In this document: positions 24,344-32,454 of the stretch, one piece after another
Position numbering within the stretch: position 1 is the first letter of the stretch
Layout: every line of letters begins with the position of its first letter
From: Bacteroidales bacterium
GTDB taxonomy: Bacteria > Bacteroidota > Bacteroidia > Bacteroidales > UBA932
NCBI GenBank assembly: GCA_017455065.1
Contig: JAFTBU010000024.1
Span: 1-57,430 of the forward strand
Direction: 5' to 3'
DNA length: 57,430 nucleotides
Translations under genes and position numbers: made by a program
The notes under the pieces: generated by a model
What the model saw: only the letters and a program-made list of their open reading frames with translations
The model's database searches: none
Told to the model about the DNA's origin: nothing

Positions 24344-25255
24344 ATGTTAGGCAGAAGAATTCTCCGTATCAAGGCGTTCAAAGCCTTGTACAGCTACGCT
24401 GAAAATCCTTCAATGACACTCAAAGATGTTGAGAGTCTCCTCGACATTTCCTGCGAAGCCACCAGGGACCTGTATCTTTTCATGCTTTCGATAGCAGGTC
24501 CGCTGACCGCAGAGGCCCGCTCCCGCATCGAGGCCGCCAGGTCCAAATTCAATCCCACGGAAGAAGAGCGTCACCCCAACCTCAAATTCGTCGAAAATTC
24601 CATAGCTCCGCTGCTCGCCGAGGATCCTGATTTCTCCAAGATCATCAAGCGCCGCAAGATGTCCTGGGACCAGTACGACGTGTTCCTGAGGCATCTGTAC
24701 GAGAGCGTACGCGAAAAGGATTATTTCCGGGCCTACCTGGCCTCCCCCGAGAGGTCCCTCGCCGAGGACGCCGCCCTTTTCTCCAAGATCTTCGAGGAGG
24801 AATTCGTGGACAGCACCGAGCTGGAGGACATCCTGGAGGATCTTTCCATCTATTGGAACGACGACCTTGCCTATGCCCTGACCTTCTGCTGCAAGACCAT
24901 GCACGATTTGGGCGCCGGCAAGCGCTGGGCCCTGCCTGACCTGTACCAGAGCGAGATGAAGCACGACGCCGCCCTCCAGAGCGACAAGGCCTTCGTCTTC
25001 GGGGTGGTGCGCACCGGCTACAACCATTTCGAGGAATTCTACGACGCAGTCTCCGAAAACACCCGCAAATGGGACAAGAACCGCATCTGTGTCACCGACC
25101 TCGCCCTGATAATCTCCGGACTCGCCGAGGCCAAGGCCTTCCCCGACACTCCCAAACGCATAGTCATCAACGAGTACGTGGAGATTTCCAAATTTTACAG
25201 CACCCCCGAAAGCAGCGCTTTCGTCAACGGATTATTGGACAAATTAATACCATAA
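24344..25255 (+). CDS. nusB: Transcription antitermination protein NusB (long Bacteroidetes form)
   Basis: This 303-residue protein begins MLGRRILRIKAFKALYSYAE, the NusB start. Its C-terminal third (about 170-303) carries the canonical helical NusB fold with TDLALIISGLAEAKAFPDTP and RIVINEYVEISKFYSTPESS. The middle insertion makes it about twice the size of the E. coli protein, as is normal in this phylum. It acts in rRNA transcription antitermination with NusE. It begins the nusB-yajC-ybbR-coaE-DUF5606-rimO run. Confidence 0.9.
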   Translation: MLGRRILRIKAFKALYSYAENPSMTLKDVESLLDISCEATRDLYLFMLSIAGPLTAEARSRIEAARSKFNPTEEERHPNLKFVENSIAPLLAEDPDFSKIIKRRKMSWDQYDVFLRHLYESVREKDYFRAYLASPERSLAEDAALFSKIFEEEFVDSTELEDILEDLSIYWNDDLAYALTFCCKTMHDLGAGKRWALPDLYQSEMKHDAALQSDKAFVFGVVRTGYNHFEEFYDAVSENTRKWDKNRICVTDLALIISGLAEAKAFPDTPKRIVINEYVEISKFYSTPESSAFVNGLLDKLIP

Positions 25256-25259
25256 GCTT

Positions 25260-25592
25260 ATGAATACCCTTACCATTCTCCTCCAGGCCGCTGCAGGCGG
25301 CGCAGCACCGGCCCAGCAGGGCGGCGGTCTCAGTTTCTGGATCATGATCATCGCCATCTTCGCAGTGATGTATCTTTTCATGATCCGTCCCCAGCGCAAG
25401 CAGCAGAAAGAACTGGAGAAATTTCGTAATGAACTTAAGAAGGGGGACAAGGTCGTCACCGCGGGCGGAATCTACGGCACCGTCGATGAGATCAAGGACA
25501 AGAGCGTCCTCATCAAGGTGGACGGCGAAGTAAAACTCAGGGTGGACAAAAACTCCATCGTAAGAGACTACAGCGAGACCCCCGCTCAGTAA
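25260..25592 (+). CDS. yajC: Sec translocon accessory protein YajC
   Basis: This 110-residue protein has one membrane helix (FWIMIIAIFAVMYLFMIRP, about 28-46) followed by QRKQQKELEKF and a KKGDKVVTAGGIYGTV cytoplasmic domain, which match YajC. It associates with SecDF in protein export. It starts 4 bases after nusB stops. Confidence 0.93.
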   Translation: MNTLTILLQAAAGGAAPAQQGGGLSFWIMIIAIFAVMYLFMIRPQRKQQKELEKFRNELKKGDKVVTAGGIYGTVDEIKDKSVLIKVDGEVKLRVDKNSIVRDYSETPAQ

Positions 25593-25602
25593 ACCGACCG
25601 TC

Positions 25603-26532
25603 ATGAGGCACCCGGTTGCATTGGTTCTGTGCCTCCTGCTGTCATTAGGCATCTGGCTCATCACCAACCTGTCACAGTCCTATTCGGACGTGGTGGGGGT
25701 GGTGGTCGTGGCTGAAAGCAGCCTGGAGGGCTATTCCCGGCAGTCCTCGCCTTCGAGCGTGGCCGCCAGGTGCACCGCCACCGGTTTCCGCCTCCTGAGC
25801 ATGAAGCTCTCCAAACCCCGCCCCAACGTCATCGAAGTCGATCCCGACGCATTCGAGGCCAAGGAGGACGGAGTCTTTTCGCTGAGCTCCGAGGTGCTGT
25901 ACCGCTATGCGGAAGGCATCTTCGGCACCCATTGCACCGTAGAGTCCTTCCTTTCCAAGGCCTTCGACTTCCATTTCACGCACGAGAATTACCGCAAAGT
26001 CCCAGTCAAGGGAGTCCTGCTGCTGGATTTCAAGCCGCAGTACATGGCCAGCGCCCCTGTCCGTTTCACCCCCGATTCTGTGATACTCTATGCCGATCCC
26101 GACCGTCTCGCCGACCTGGACGCGGTGCTTACCCGCCCCGTGGTCCAGAAGGACATCCGTTCCAGCCTGAACGGCATAGTCGAGCTCGAGCCCATAAGCG
26201 GAGTGCGCCTGTCGGACACCCGTGTCACCTACAATCTGGATGTGACCCGCTATGTGGAGGTCATACGGACTGTCCCCGTGTCCGTCAGGAACCTTCCCGA
26301 CGGAAAGGTTCTCAATCTATTCCCTTCGAGCGTCACGGTCAAGTTCCGCTGCGCTTTCCCGGTGTATTCCGACCCTCTGGACGACGTCGAATTCTATGTG
26401 GATTATGAAGAATTCGCCCGCTCGCTCACCGGCAGTTGCATCGTGCACTCTTCGCGTCTGCCCTCATCGGTGCTGACCATAGACATCTCTCCCGAGGTGT
26501 GCGAATGTGTCGAAAACTTCGAAGTGCGATGA
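25603..26532 (+). CDS. YbbR-like domain protein
   Basis: This 309-residue protein has an N-terminal anchor (VALVLCLLLSLGIWLITNL) and several YbbR-type beta modules, for example YKVPVKG-like KVPVKGVLLL and VPVSVRNLPDGKVLNLFPSS. In other phyla YbbR proteins regulate diadenylate cyclase, but no cdaA is present here. In Bacteroidetes it sits regularly between yajC and coaE, as here. Its stop overlaps the coaE start (ATGA). Confidence 0.82.
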   Translation: MRHPVALVLCLLLSLGIWLITNLSQSYSDVVGVVVVAESSLEGYSRQSSPSSVAARCTATGFRLLSMKLSKPRPNVIEVDPDAFEAKEDGVFSLSSEVLYRYAEGIFGTHCTVESFLSKAFDFHFTHENYRKVPVKGVLLLDFKPQYMASAPVRFTPDSVILYADPDRLADLDAVLTRPVVQKDIRSSLNGIVELEPISGVRLSDTRVTYNLDVTRYVEVIRTVPVSVRNLPDGKVLNLFPSSVTVKFRCAFPVYSDPLDDVEFYVDYEEFARSLTGSCIVHSSRLPSSVLTIDISPEVCECVENFEVR

Positions 26533-27053
26533 AAGTGGTCCTGGTCACCGGCGGCATTGCCAGCGGAAAGTCCCGGGTCTGCAGGTATCTGGAATCCAAG
26601 GGTTTCCCGGTGTATGACTGCGACTCCCGCACCAAGGGGCTGTACAGCTCGGTGCGCGGCCTGCGGCGCAAGGTCGAAAAGGCCATAGGTACCAGCCTGG
26701 ACCACGCGGAGGTGATTTTCAGCGATGAGTCCAAACGCCTCGCCCTTGAGGCCGTGGTCTATCCGGAGGTGCTGAAGGACATACGCCGCTGGATGGCCCG
26801 GCAGGATGGGGAAGTGGTCTTCGTCGAATCGGCCATAGCCCTGAATAAGCCCCAGTTCGACGGTCTGTTCGATGCAGTGCTGCTGGTCACGGCTCCGCTG
26901 GAGGCCAGGCTCGCCAGGGACCCCAGGGTCGCGGCGCGTCTTCAGTCCCAGCAGGAAATAGATCCGTCCCGTGCCGACTGGGTCGTGTGCAACGACTCGG
27001 ACCTCGGGACCCTTTACAAAAAAATTGATGAAATAACAGAAAGAATATCATGA
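26529..27053 (+). CDS. coaE: Dephospho-CoA kinase
   Basis: This 174-residue kinase has a P-loop GGIASGKS (about 8-15), then VYDCDSRTKGL and a late RADWVVCNDSDL. It phosphorylates dephospho-CoA in the last step of CoA synthesis. The start at 26529 overlaps the previous stop and gives the family N-terminus MKVVLVTGG; the longer frame lies within ybbR. It is slightly shorter than the usual 200 residues, mainly in the lid and tail region. Confidence 0.9.
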   Translation: MKVVLVTGGIASGKSRVCRYLESKGFPVYDCDSRTKGLYSSVRGLRRKVEKAIGTSLDHAEVIFSDESKRLALEAVVYPEVLKDIRRWMARQDGEVVFVESAIALNKPQFDGLFDAVLLVTAPLEARLARDPRVAARLQSQQEIDPSRADWVVCNDSDLGTLYKKIDEITERIS

Positions 27054-27475
27054 AAACAGATTTAGCAAAAATCCTCTCCGTATCAGGCCACAGCGGCCTG
27101 TTCCTCTATCTTGCACAGGCCCGCAACGGCATCATCGCAGAGTCCCTTTCCGACAAGAAAAGGACGGTCTTCGACCCTCGCAGCAAGATGACCACCCTGG
27201 AGGATATTTCCATCTATACCACTGACAAGGAGATGAAGCTCAGCGAGGTCTTCCTCGCCCTCAAGGCCGCCCTCGGCGACGCCCAGGCCCCTTCCAAGAA
27301 GGCTTCCGACGCCGAGCTCAAGGCTCTCTTCGCCAAGGCCGTGCCCGACTACGACGAGGACCGCTTCTATGTCTCCCATATGCGCAAAGTCGTGGACTGG
27401 TACACCCAGCTCGTGAATTTCGCCAGCCTCGATTTCACCACCGACGAGGACCGCAAGGCAGATGAGCAGGCTTAA
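27050..27475 (+). CDS. DUF5606 family protein
   Basis: This 141-residue protein starts MKTDLAKILSVSGHSGLFLY, overlaps coaE by four bases and has a mid-region FYVSHMRKVVDWYTQLVNFA. It matches the DUF5606 proteins found next to coaE in Bacteroidetes. The function is unknown and no enzyme motif is visible. It overlaps the start of rimO by 14 bases, so it is tightly coupled in the operon. Confidence 0.8.
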   Translation: MKTDLAKILSVSGHSGLFLYLAQARNGIIAESLSDKKRTVFDPRSKMTTLEDISIYTTDKEMKLSEVFLALKAALGDAQAPSKKASDAELKALFAKAVPDYDEDRFYVSHMRKVVDWYTQLVNFASLDFTTDEDRKADEQA

Positions 27476-28772
27476 GGTCCGGGTGGTCACCCTGGGCTGC
27501 TCCAAGAATACCGTAGATACCGAGCATCTGCTCGCGCAGCTGCCGGAGCAGGATTATGAGGCGGTGCCGGAGGATTATTCCGGCCCAGTGGACTACCTGC
27601 TCGTCAATACCTGCGGCTTCATCGGGGACGCCAAGGAAGAATCCGTAAATACCGTCCTGGAGTGCGCGCAGATGCGAAAGAGCGGCATGGCAGGCAAGCT
27701 GATAGTGTTCGGCTGCCTGTCGCAGCGCTATGCCTCCGAAATGCCCTCGCTCATCCCCGAGGTGGACGCCTGGTTCGGGGCAAGGGACCTGGATCCCGTG
27801 GTCCGCGCCCTGGGTGCCACACCCAAGGATGCCCTGAGGACTTCCCGCTACCAGTTGCAGGAAGGACGGCCCTATGCCTATATAAAGGTCTCCGAGGGCT
27901 GCGACCGCCGCTGCTCTTATTGCGCCATACCCTTTATAAGAGGTGCCCACCGCTCCGTCCCCATGGAGGCGGTGGTGGAGGAGGCGCGCAGGCTCGCTTC
28001 GCGCGGAGTGCGGGAGCTCATCCTCATTGCCCAGGACACTACCTACTACGGACTGGACCTGTATCACCGTAGGGCTCTCGCGGAGCTCCTGCAGCGACTT
28101 TCGGAGATCGACGGCATCGAGTGGATACGTATACATTATTCCTATCCCGACGATTTCCCGGAGGATGTGCTCCGTCAGATGGCGGACAATCCCAAGGTCT
28201 GCCGATACCTGGACATACCCCTGCAGCATATTTCCGACAAGGTGCTGGACAATATGCACCGCCATGTCACTTCCGCCTGGACGCGGGAGCTGGTGCGGCG
28301 CCTGCGTGCCGAAGTGCCAGGGGTGGTGCTGCGCACTACCATGATTGTCGGTCATCCCGGGGAAGGGGAGGAGGAGTTCGCCGAACTGCTGGATTTCGTC
28401 AGGGAGGCCCGTTTCGAGCGTCTGGGCGCCTTCAAGTATTCCGAGGAGGAAGGTACCTGGGGAGCGGCCAATCTCGCCGACGATGTCCCGCAGGAGGTCA
28501 AGGACCGCCGCTACGACGCCTTGATGACGGAGCAGGCCGTCATATCCGCAGCCTTCAATTCTTCCCGCGTGGGACAGGTGGTGAAGGTGCTCGCGGACGA
28601 CTGGGTGGACGGAACTTTGGTCTGCAGGTCGGAATTTGAGAGTCCGGAGGTGGATGGAGAGATACTTGTGCGTTGTGAGGACGGCAGGTCTCTGGTGGGA
28701 AAATTCCTGGATGTAAGAATCGTAGAATCCATGGATTACGATTTGTTAGCTAAAGTGGAGTCGATTTATTAA
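27462..28772 (+). CDS. rimO: Ribosomal protein S12 methylthiotransferase RimO
   Basis: This 436-residue radical-SAM enzyme has the N-terminal MTTase domain (VVTLGCSKNTVDTEHLL), the radical-SAM motif CDRRCSYC (Cys147, Cys151, Cys154), a LDIPLQHISDKVL segment specific to this family and a C-terminal TRAM domain. It attaches a methylthio group to the conserved Asp of ribosomal protein S12. It is the last gene of the nusB run. Confidence 0.95.
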   Translation: MSRLKVRVVTLGCSKNTVDTEHLLAQLPEQDYEAVPEDYSGPVDYLLVNTCGFIGDAKEESVNTVLECAQMRKSGMAGKLIVFGCLSQRYASEMPSLIPEVDAWFGARDLDPVVRALGATPKDALRTSRYQLQEGRPYAYIKVSEGCDRRCSYCAIPFIRGAHRSVPMEAVVEEARRLASRGVRELILIAQDTTYYGLDLYHRRALAELLQRLSEIDGIEWIRIHYSYPDDFPEDVLRQMADNPKVCRYLDIPLQHISDKVLDNMHRHVTSAWTRELVRRLRAEVPGVVLRTTMIVGHPGEGEEEFAELLDFVREARFERLGAFKYSEEEGTWGAANLADDVPQEVKDRRYDALMTEQAVISAAFNSSRVGQVVKVLADDWVDGTLVCRSEFESPEVDGEILVRCEDGRSLVGKFLDVRIVESMDYDLLAKVESIY

Positions 28773-28817
28773 AAAAATTTAATTAGTCAGAATGTTTAAT
28801 TATTTTTTTGAAAATAT

Positions 28818-28977
28818 TTTGCTGTTCTAAAAAAATAATATAACTTTGTCATCAGAAAAATGAAACAACTCCACTCTTAGGAATAAGAGATTCTAACCAA
28901 CAATAATTAACCTTCTAAGGTAATACACTACTAACTAACCGATTAACCCCGCAGTGATGCGGGGTTGTTTCGTTTTT
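28818..28977 (+). ncRNA. Candidate small RNA with its own promoter and terminator
   Basis: A near-ideal promoter (TTTG at 28818-28821, 19 bases, TAACTTTG at 28841-28848) predicts a start at about 28853. A strong terminator ends at about 28977, so the transcript is about 115-125 nt. It contains a small hairpin ACCTT-CTA-AGGT and a six-codon ORF (MKQLHS), but no real gene. It may be a regulatory RNA, or only the remnant leader of a lost gene. Confidence 0.5.
28947..28977. terminator. Bidirectional intrinsic terminator
   Basis: CCCCGCA (28947-28953) and TGCGGGG (28958-28964) pair around GTGA, followed by a T-rich tail. On the other strand the A-rich flank gives a T tail for the converging esterase gene that ends at 28976. 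Confidence 0.85.
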
Positions 28978-29860
28978 AGGACCTTTTGCTTTCAATTTCT
29001 TCTTGGAAGAACTCGGCCATTTTCTTTTTGATAGTTTCTTGGTGTGGACTGAGACTGTGGTCGGGCGCCTGGTTAAGGGCGTGTCCTTCGCCTGGAAATA
29101 CGTACAATTCGGAGCGCAGGCCCCGCTTCCGGGCTTCCCGGTCGATGACGGCGGAGCCGTAGACCTTGTCCATGAGCCGTCTCTTCACGAAGCCGGGGAA
29201 TTTCCCCATGGGATAGCCTTCATACAGGGGCACCACCTGGTCGGCGTCGCCGTGGAAGGAGATGATGGAGGTGCCGGAGTTCTGCAGCAGGGAAGTGTCG
29301 TGCATGTAGCCCCAGAGGTTGGCTATGGCGCGCAGTTTCACCGGGCTGCCGTTGAAAGCGAGCCCGAGGGCGATGACCGCGCCGGCGCTGCTGCCGCAGG
29401 CGAAGAGATTGTCCTTGTCGATGCCGTATTCATCGGCATGGGCCAGCAGATACTTCAGTGCGGCCTGTGCGTCCTGCATGCCCGTCTGCTCGGCGCGCCT
29501 GAGGTCGTCGCGGCGGAGGCGGAAGCCCAGGCGGTAATTGATGCTGGCGGTCACATATCCCAGGGAGGCGAAGTACTCGCAGAAGTCGCGGAAGGGCGTG
29601 CCCGACTTGTCCCCGTACCAGAATGCTCCGCCGTGGATGAAAAGGATGAGCGGGCGGGGCCCCTCGAAGTCCTTTGGAAGGTAGAGGTCGAGGGTGAGGT
29701 CCTGGAGGGTGATCCTGCGGTTGAACATGCCGCGCAGCATGCTGCCGGCTATCTGGCTGTCGTAGGCTTTCATGGAGGTGCGGTATCCGGGGGCCTGGCC
29801 GTAGAGCATGTCCGTGCGGGTGACCACATCGTGGTTCGGTTCTGTGTACTTCATATTCAT
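28976..29860 (-). CDS. Alpha/beta hydrolase (carboxylesterase-type)
   Basis: This 294-residue protein has no signal peptide. It has the oxyanion motif HGGAFWYGD (about 75-83), the nucleophile elbow GSSAGAV, and a late EGHALN carrying the catalytic His. This fits the bacterial hormone-sensitive-lipase/xylan-esterase type clan that acts on small acyl or acetyl esters. Substrate unknown. It is monocistronic; tRNA-Val lies 47 bases upstream on the same strand. Confidence 0.82.
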   Translation of the reverse strand: MNMKYTEPNHDVVTRTDMLYGQAPGYRTSMKAYDSQIAGSMLRGMFNRRITLQDLTLDLYLPKDFEGPRPLILFIHGGAFWYGDKSGTPFRDFCEYFASLGYVTASINYRLGFRLRRDDLRRAEQTGMQDAQAALKYLLAHADEYGIDKDNLFACGSSAGAVIALGLAFNGSPVKLRAIANLWGYMHDTSLLQNSGTSIISFHGDADQVVPLYEGYPMGKFPGFVKRRLMDKVYGSAVIDREARKRGLRSELYVFPGEGHALNQAPDHSLSPHQETIKKKMAEFFQEEIESKRS

Positions 29861-29907
29861 ATATACGCAAAAGAGACCCGAAGTGCGGGCTTCAGGTCTC
29901 TTGGATG

Positions 29908-29982
29908 TGGGAGTTGACGGAGTCGAACCGCCGACCCTCTGCTTGTAAGGCAGATGCTCTAAACCAACTGAGCTAAACTCCC
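29908..29982 (-). tRNA. tRNA-Val (anticodon TAC)
   Basis: The 75-base cloverleaf has acceptor pairs GGGAGTT/AACTCCC, anticodon stem TCTGC/GCAGA and loop CTTACAA, and the T-loop GGTTCGACTCC. CCA is not encoded. The promoter is canonical: TAACTTTG at 29994-30001 and TTTG at 30021-30024 on the minus strand, 19 bases apart. Confidence 0.95.
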
Positions 29983-29993
29983 TTGCGGGAGGG

Positions 29994-30024
29994 CAAAGTT
30001 ACAATCAAAATCCAATCCGCCAAA
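29994..30024 (-). promoter_or_regulatory. Promoter of tRNA-Val
   Basis: On the minus strand, TTTG (30021-30024), a 19-base spacer and TAACTTTG (29994-30001) match the full Bacteroidetes consensus, 11 bases before the tRNA. Confidence 0.7.
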
Positions 30025-30072
30025 ATTTTTTTTCATTTTGTCCAAAATAATCCCATATTTGCATCACTGTTC

Positions 30073-30467
30073 GGGGATGTTTTGGTTTTGACAGCATCGA
30101 TGTCGGACGGTAAGCACGCCGGGCGTAGTGGGCTTGCCCGTTAATCTCAGTCCTCAAGCCTTAACTGGCAACTACAACTATTCATACGCTTGCTAATCTC
30201 TCAGAGATTGAGCATCAATCAGAGCCGCCAAGGCTGCGGCACTGACGTATATCCCTCCAGCTTTAGGCCGGTTATGTCTGGATCCAGGGGTATCATCCAA
30301 ACCGGATGCGGGGGACGGACGCCTCTAGGTTCCCTCAAGTTTCAGAGGATAGGTTTCCGGTCAGGGCGTCTTCCCTCATCCGGGAGCAGAAAACCAAAGG
30401 AAGAATAAGCGTGTAGAAAGCCTTCTGGTGCGGTGTTTGGACGCGGGTTCGAGTCCCGCCATCTCCA
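30073..30467 (+). ncRNA. ssrA: Transfer-messenger RNA
   Basis: The 5' end GGGGATG pairs with CATCTCC at the 3' end to form the tRNA-like acceptor, and GGGTTCGAGTCCC is the T arm. The body has the length (about 395 nt) and pseudoknot-rich layout of one-piece tmRNA. The tag frame from 30167 reads GNYNYSYAC then TAA (30194-30196), followed by an AATCTC/GAGATT hairpin. Most tmRNA tags end in Ala-Ala; this one ends Tyr-Ala-Cys. The role is to rescue stalled ribosomes with SmpB. A near -7 box CATATTTG ends 11 bases upstream. Confidence 0.93.
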
Positions 30468-30485
30468 CTGACCAATTATATTCTT

Positions 30486-32405
30486 ATGAAAGTCCATCTA
30501 CTTCTCGTCGGAGCGGCTGCCGCAGCCTGCTTCGCGCTTTCTTGTACCGGTGCTTCGCATGGCTATCCCATCGACCCAGTCCCTTTCACTTCAGTCTCCG
30601 TCACCGATGATTTCTGGGGTGCACGCCTCAAGGCGAGCCGTGAGGTGACCATCCCCCTGGCTTTCAGCAAATGCGAGGAAACGGGGCGCTACACCAATTT
30701 CGAGCAGGCGGCCGCACAGATGCACGCCGACCATGACCTGGGTTTCCACCCCGGAGGCTATTCGTTCGACGACACCGATGTGTACAAGACCATAGAGGGC
30801 GCGAGCTATCTGCTCCAGACCTATCCCGATCCGAAGTTGGAGGCCTACATCGACAGCGTGCTGGTCATAGTGGCTGCGGCTCAGGAGCCCGACGGCTACC
30901 TTTATACCGCGCGTACCATGAATCCGGCGCATCCCCACGACTGGGCGGGCCCGGAGCGCTGGTCCAAGGTGGAGGAGCTCAGCCATGAGTTCTACAACCT
31001 CGGCCACATGGTGGAAGGCGCCATCGCCCACTACCAGGCCACCGGGAAGAGGAATTTCCTGGATATCGCCATACGCTACGCCGACTGCGTCTGCAGGGAG
31101 ATCGGTCCCGGCGAGGGCCAGCTGGTGAGGGTCCCCGGGCATCAGATCGCCGAGATGGCCCTCGCCAAACTCTACACCGTCACCGGAGAACGCAAATACC
31201 TCGACCTGGCGAAATTCTTCGTGGACCGCCGCGGCACCACTGACCGCAGGGACAGCTATTCGCAGGCGCACAAGACCATTTTCGAGCAGGACGAGGCCGT
31301 GGGCCACGCCGTGAGGGCGGGCTATTTCTACTCGGGAGTCGCCGACGTGGCGGCCCTCACGGGGGAACAGGCCTACATCGATGCCATCGACAGGATATGG
31401 GACAACATTGTCTCGAAGAAGTTATATATCACCGGAGGCGTCGGCTCCACCAACAGGGGAGAGGCGTTCGGAGCCAATTACGAGCTGCCCAACGCCACCG
31501 CCTACTGCGAGACCTGTGCCGCCATCGCCAATGTCTATTTCAACTACAGGATGTTCCTGCTGCACGGGGAGTCGAAGTACTACGACGTGCTCGAGCGGAG
31601 CCTGTACAACGGTCTGCTGAGCGGAGTCAGCCTCGACGGCGGCACCTTCTTCTATCCCAACCCGCTCGCATCGGACGGCCGCCACGCCAGGCAGGCCTGG
31701 TTCGGCTGCGCCTGCTGCCCGAGCAACATCTGCCGTTTCATCCCTTCGGTGCCCGGCTATGTCTATGCCGTCAAGGATGACGCCCTGTATGTCAATCTCT
31801 ATGTCGCCGACCGCCTCGAGACCAAGGTCAAGGGCAGGGAGGTGAAGCTGTCGCAGAGCACAGCCTATCCCTGGGAAGGGGATGTGGAGATCCGCATCGA
31901 CGCCAACAAAGCCGGCCGTTTCACCATGAAACTCCGTATCCCCGGCTGGGTGAGGGGAGAGGTGGTCCCGAGCGACCTGTACACTTTCGCCGACCTGACC
32001 CAGACCCACTACATCGTCAAGGTCAACGGCCAGGAAGTCTCTTCGGAGCTGCAGGACGGCTATTTCTGCATCGACCGCAAATGGCAGGAAGGCGACCTGG
32101 TGACCCTCCATATGGACATGCAGCCCCGCCTGGTGCGGGCCAATGAGGCAGTCCGTGCCGACCGCGGCAGGCTCGCCGTGGAGAGGGGACCGGTGGTATA
32201 TTGCGCCGAATGGCCGGACAACGGCATCCCCGTGAGCGAGCTGACTCTCAGCAGCTCCGTTCCCCTCAGCGTGGAACAGCAGGCCTCCGAACCCGGGGGC
32301 ATACGCCGCATCCACGCGGGAGACGCCGTGCTCATCCCGTATTTCGCATGGGCCCACCGCGGACGCGGAGAGATGGCTGTTTGGCTTGAAGAAAGTGCGG
32401 AATAA
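30486..32405 (+). CDS. GH127-family beta-L-arabinofuranosidase lipoprotein
   Basis: This 639-residue protein has a lipobox (CFALSC). Its (alpha/alpha)6 domain includes VTDDFWGARLKASREVTIP at the start, E342 and C344 in YCETC, and Cys410/Cys411 in CACCPSN. In GH127 (HypBA1) these positions hold the zinc ion and the catalytic Cys nucleophile. It should release L-arabinose from plant hydroxyproline-rich glycans or arabinans, outside or in the periplasm. It heads the arabinose unit and starts 18 bases after tmRNA. No -7 box is visible in that gap. Confidence 0.9.
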   Translation: MKVHLLLVGAAAAACFALSCTGASHGYPIDPVPFTSVSVTDDFWGARLKASREVTIPLAFSKCEETGRYTNFEQAAAQMHADHDLGFHPGGYSFDDTDVYKTIEGASYLLQTYPDPKLEAYIDSVLVIVAAAQEPDGYLYTARTMNPAHPHDWAGPERWSKVEELSHEFYNLGHMVEGAIAHYQATGKRNFLDIAIRYADCVCREIGPGEGQLVRVPGHQIAEMALAKLYTVTGERKYLDLAKFFVDRRGTTDRRDSYSQAHKTIFEQDEAVGHAVRAGYFYSGVADVAALTGEQAYIDAIDRIWDNIVSKKLYITGGVGSTNRGEAFGANYELPNATAYCETCAAIANVYFNYRMFLLHGESKYYDVLERSLYNGLLSGVSLDGGTFFYPNPLASDGRHARQAWFGCACCPSNICRFIPSVPGYVYAVKDDALYVNLYVADRLETKVKGREVKLSQSTAYPWEGDVEIRIDANKAGRFTMKLRIPGWVRGEVVPSDLYTFADLTQTHYIVKVNGQEVSSELQDGYFCIDRKWQEGDLVTLHMDMQPRLVRANEAVRADRGRLAVERGPVVYCAEWPDNGIPVSELTLSSSVPLSVEQQASEPGGIRRIHAGDAVLIPYFAWAHRGRGEMAVWLEESAE

Positions 32406-32418
32406 CGGATTTTTTCTT

Positions 32419-32426
32419 TATATTTG
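32419..32426 (+). promoter_or_regulatory. -7 box upstream of the mutarotase gene
   Basis: TATATTTG matches TAnnTTTG exactly and sits 28 bases before the start at 32455, so the galM-transporter-araDAB part may have its own promoter. Confidence 0.5.
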
Positions 32427-32454
32427 AAGGTTGTGTACTAATAGCGACAAGTTT

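Noticed and set aside
30190-30408. 72-codon ORF inside the tmRNA gene
   Set aside because: It lies wholly inside the structured tmRNA body and has no independent start signals.
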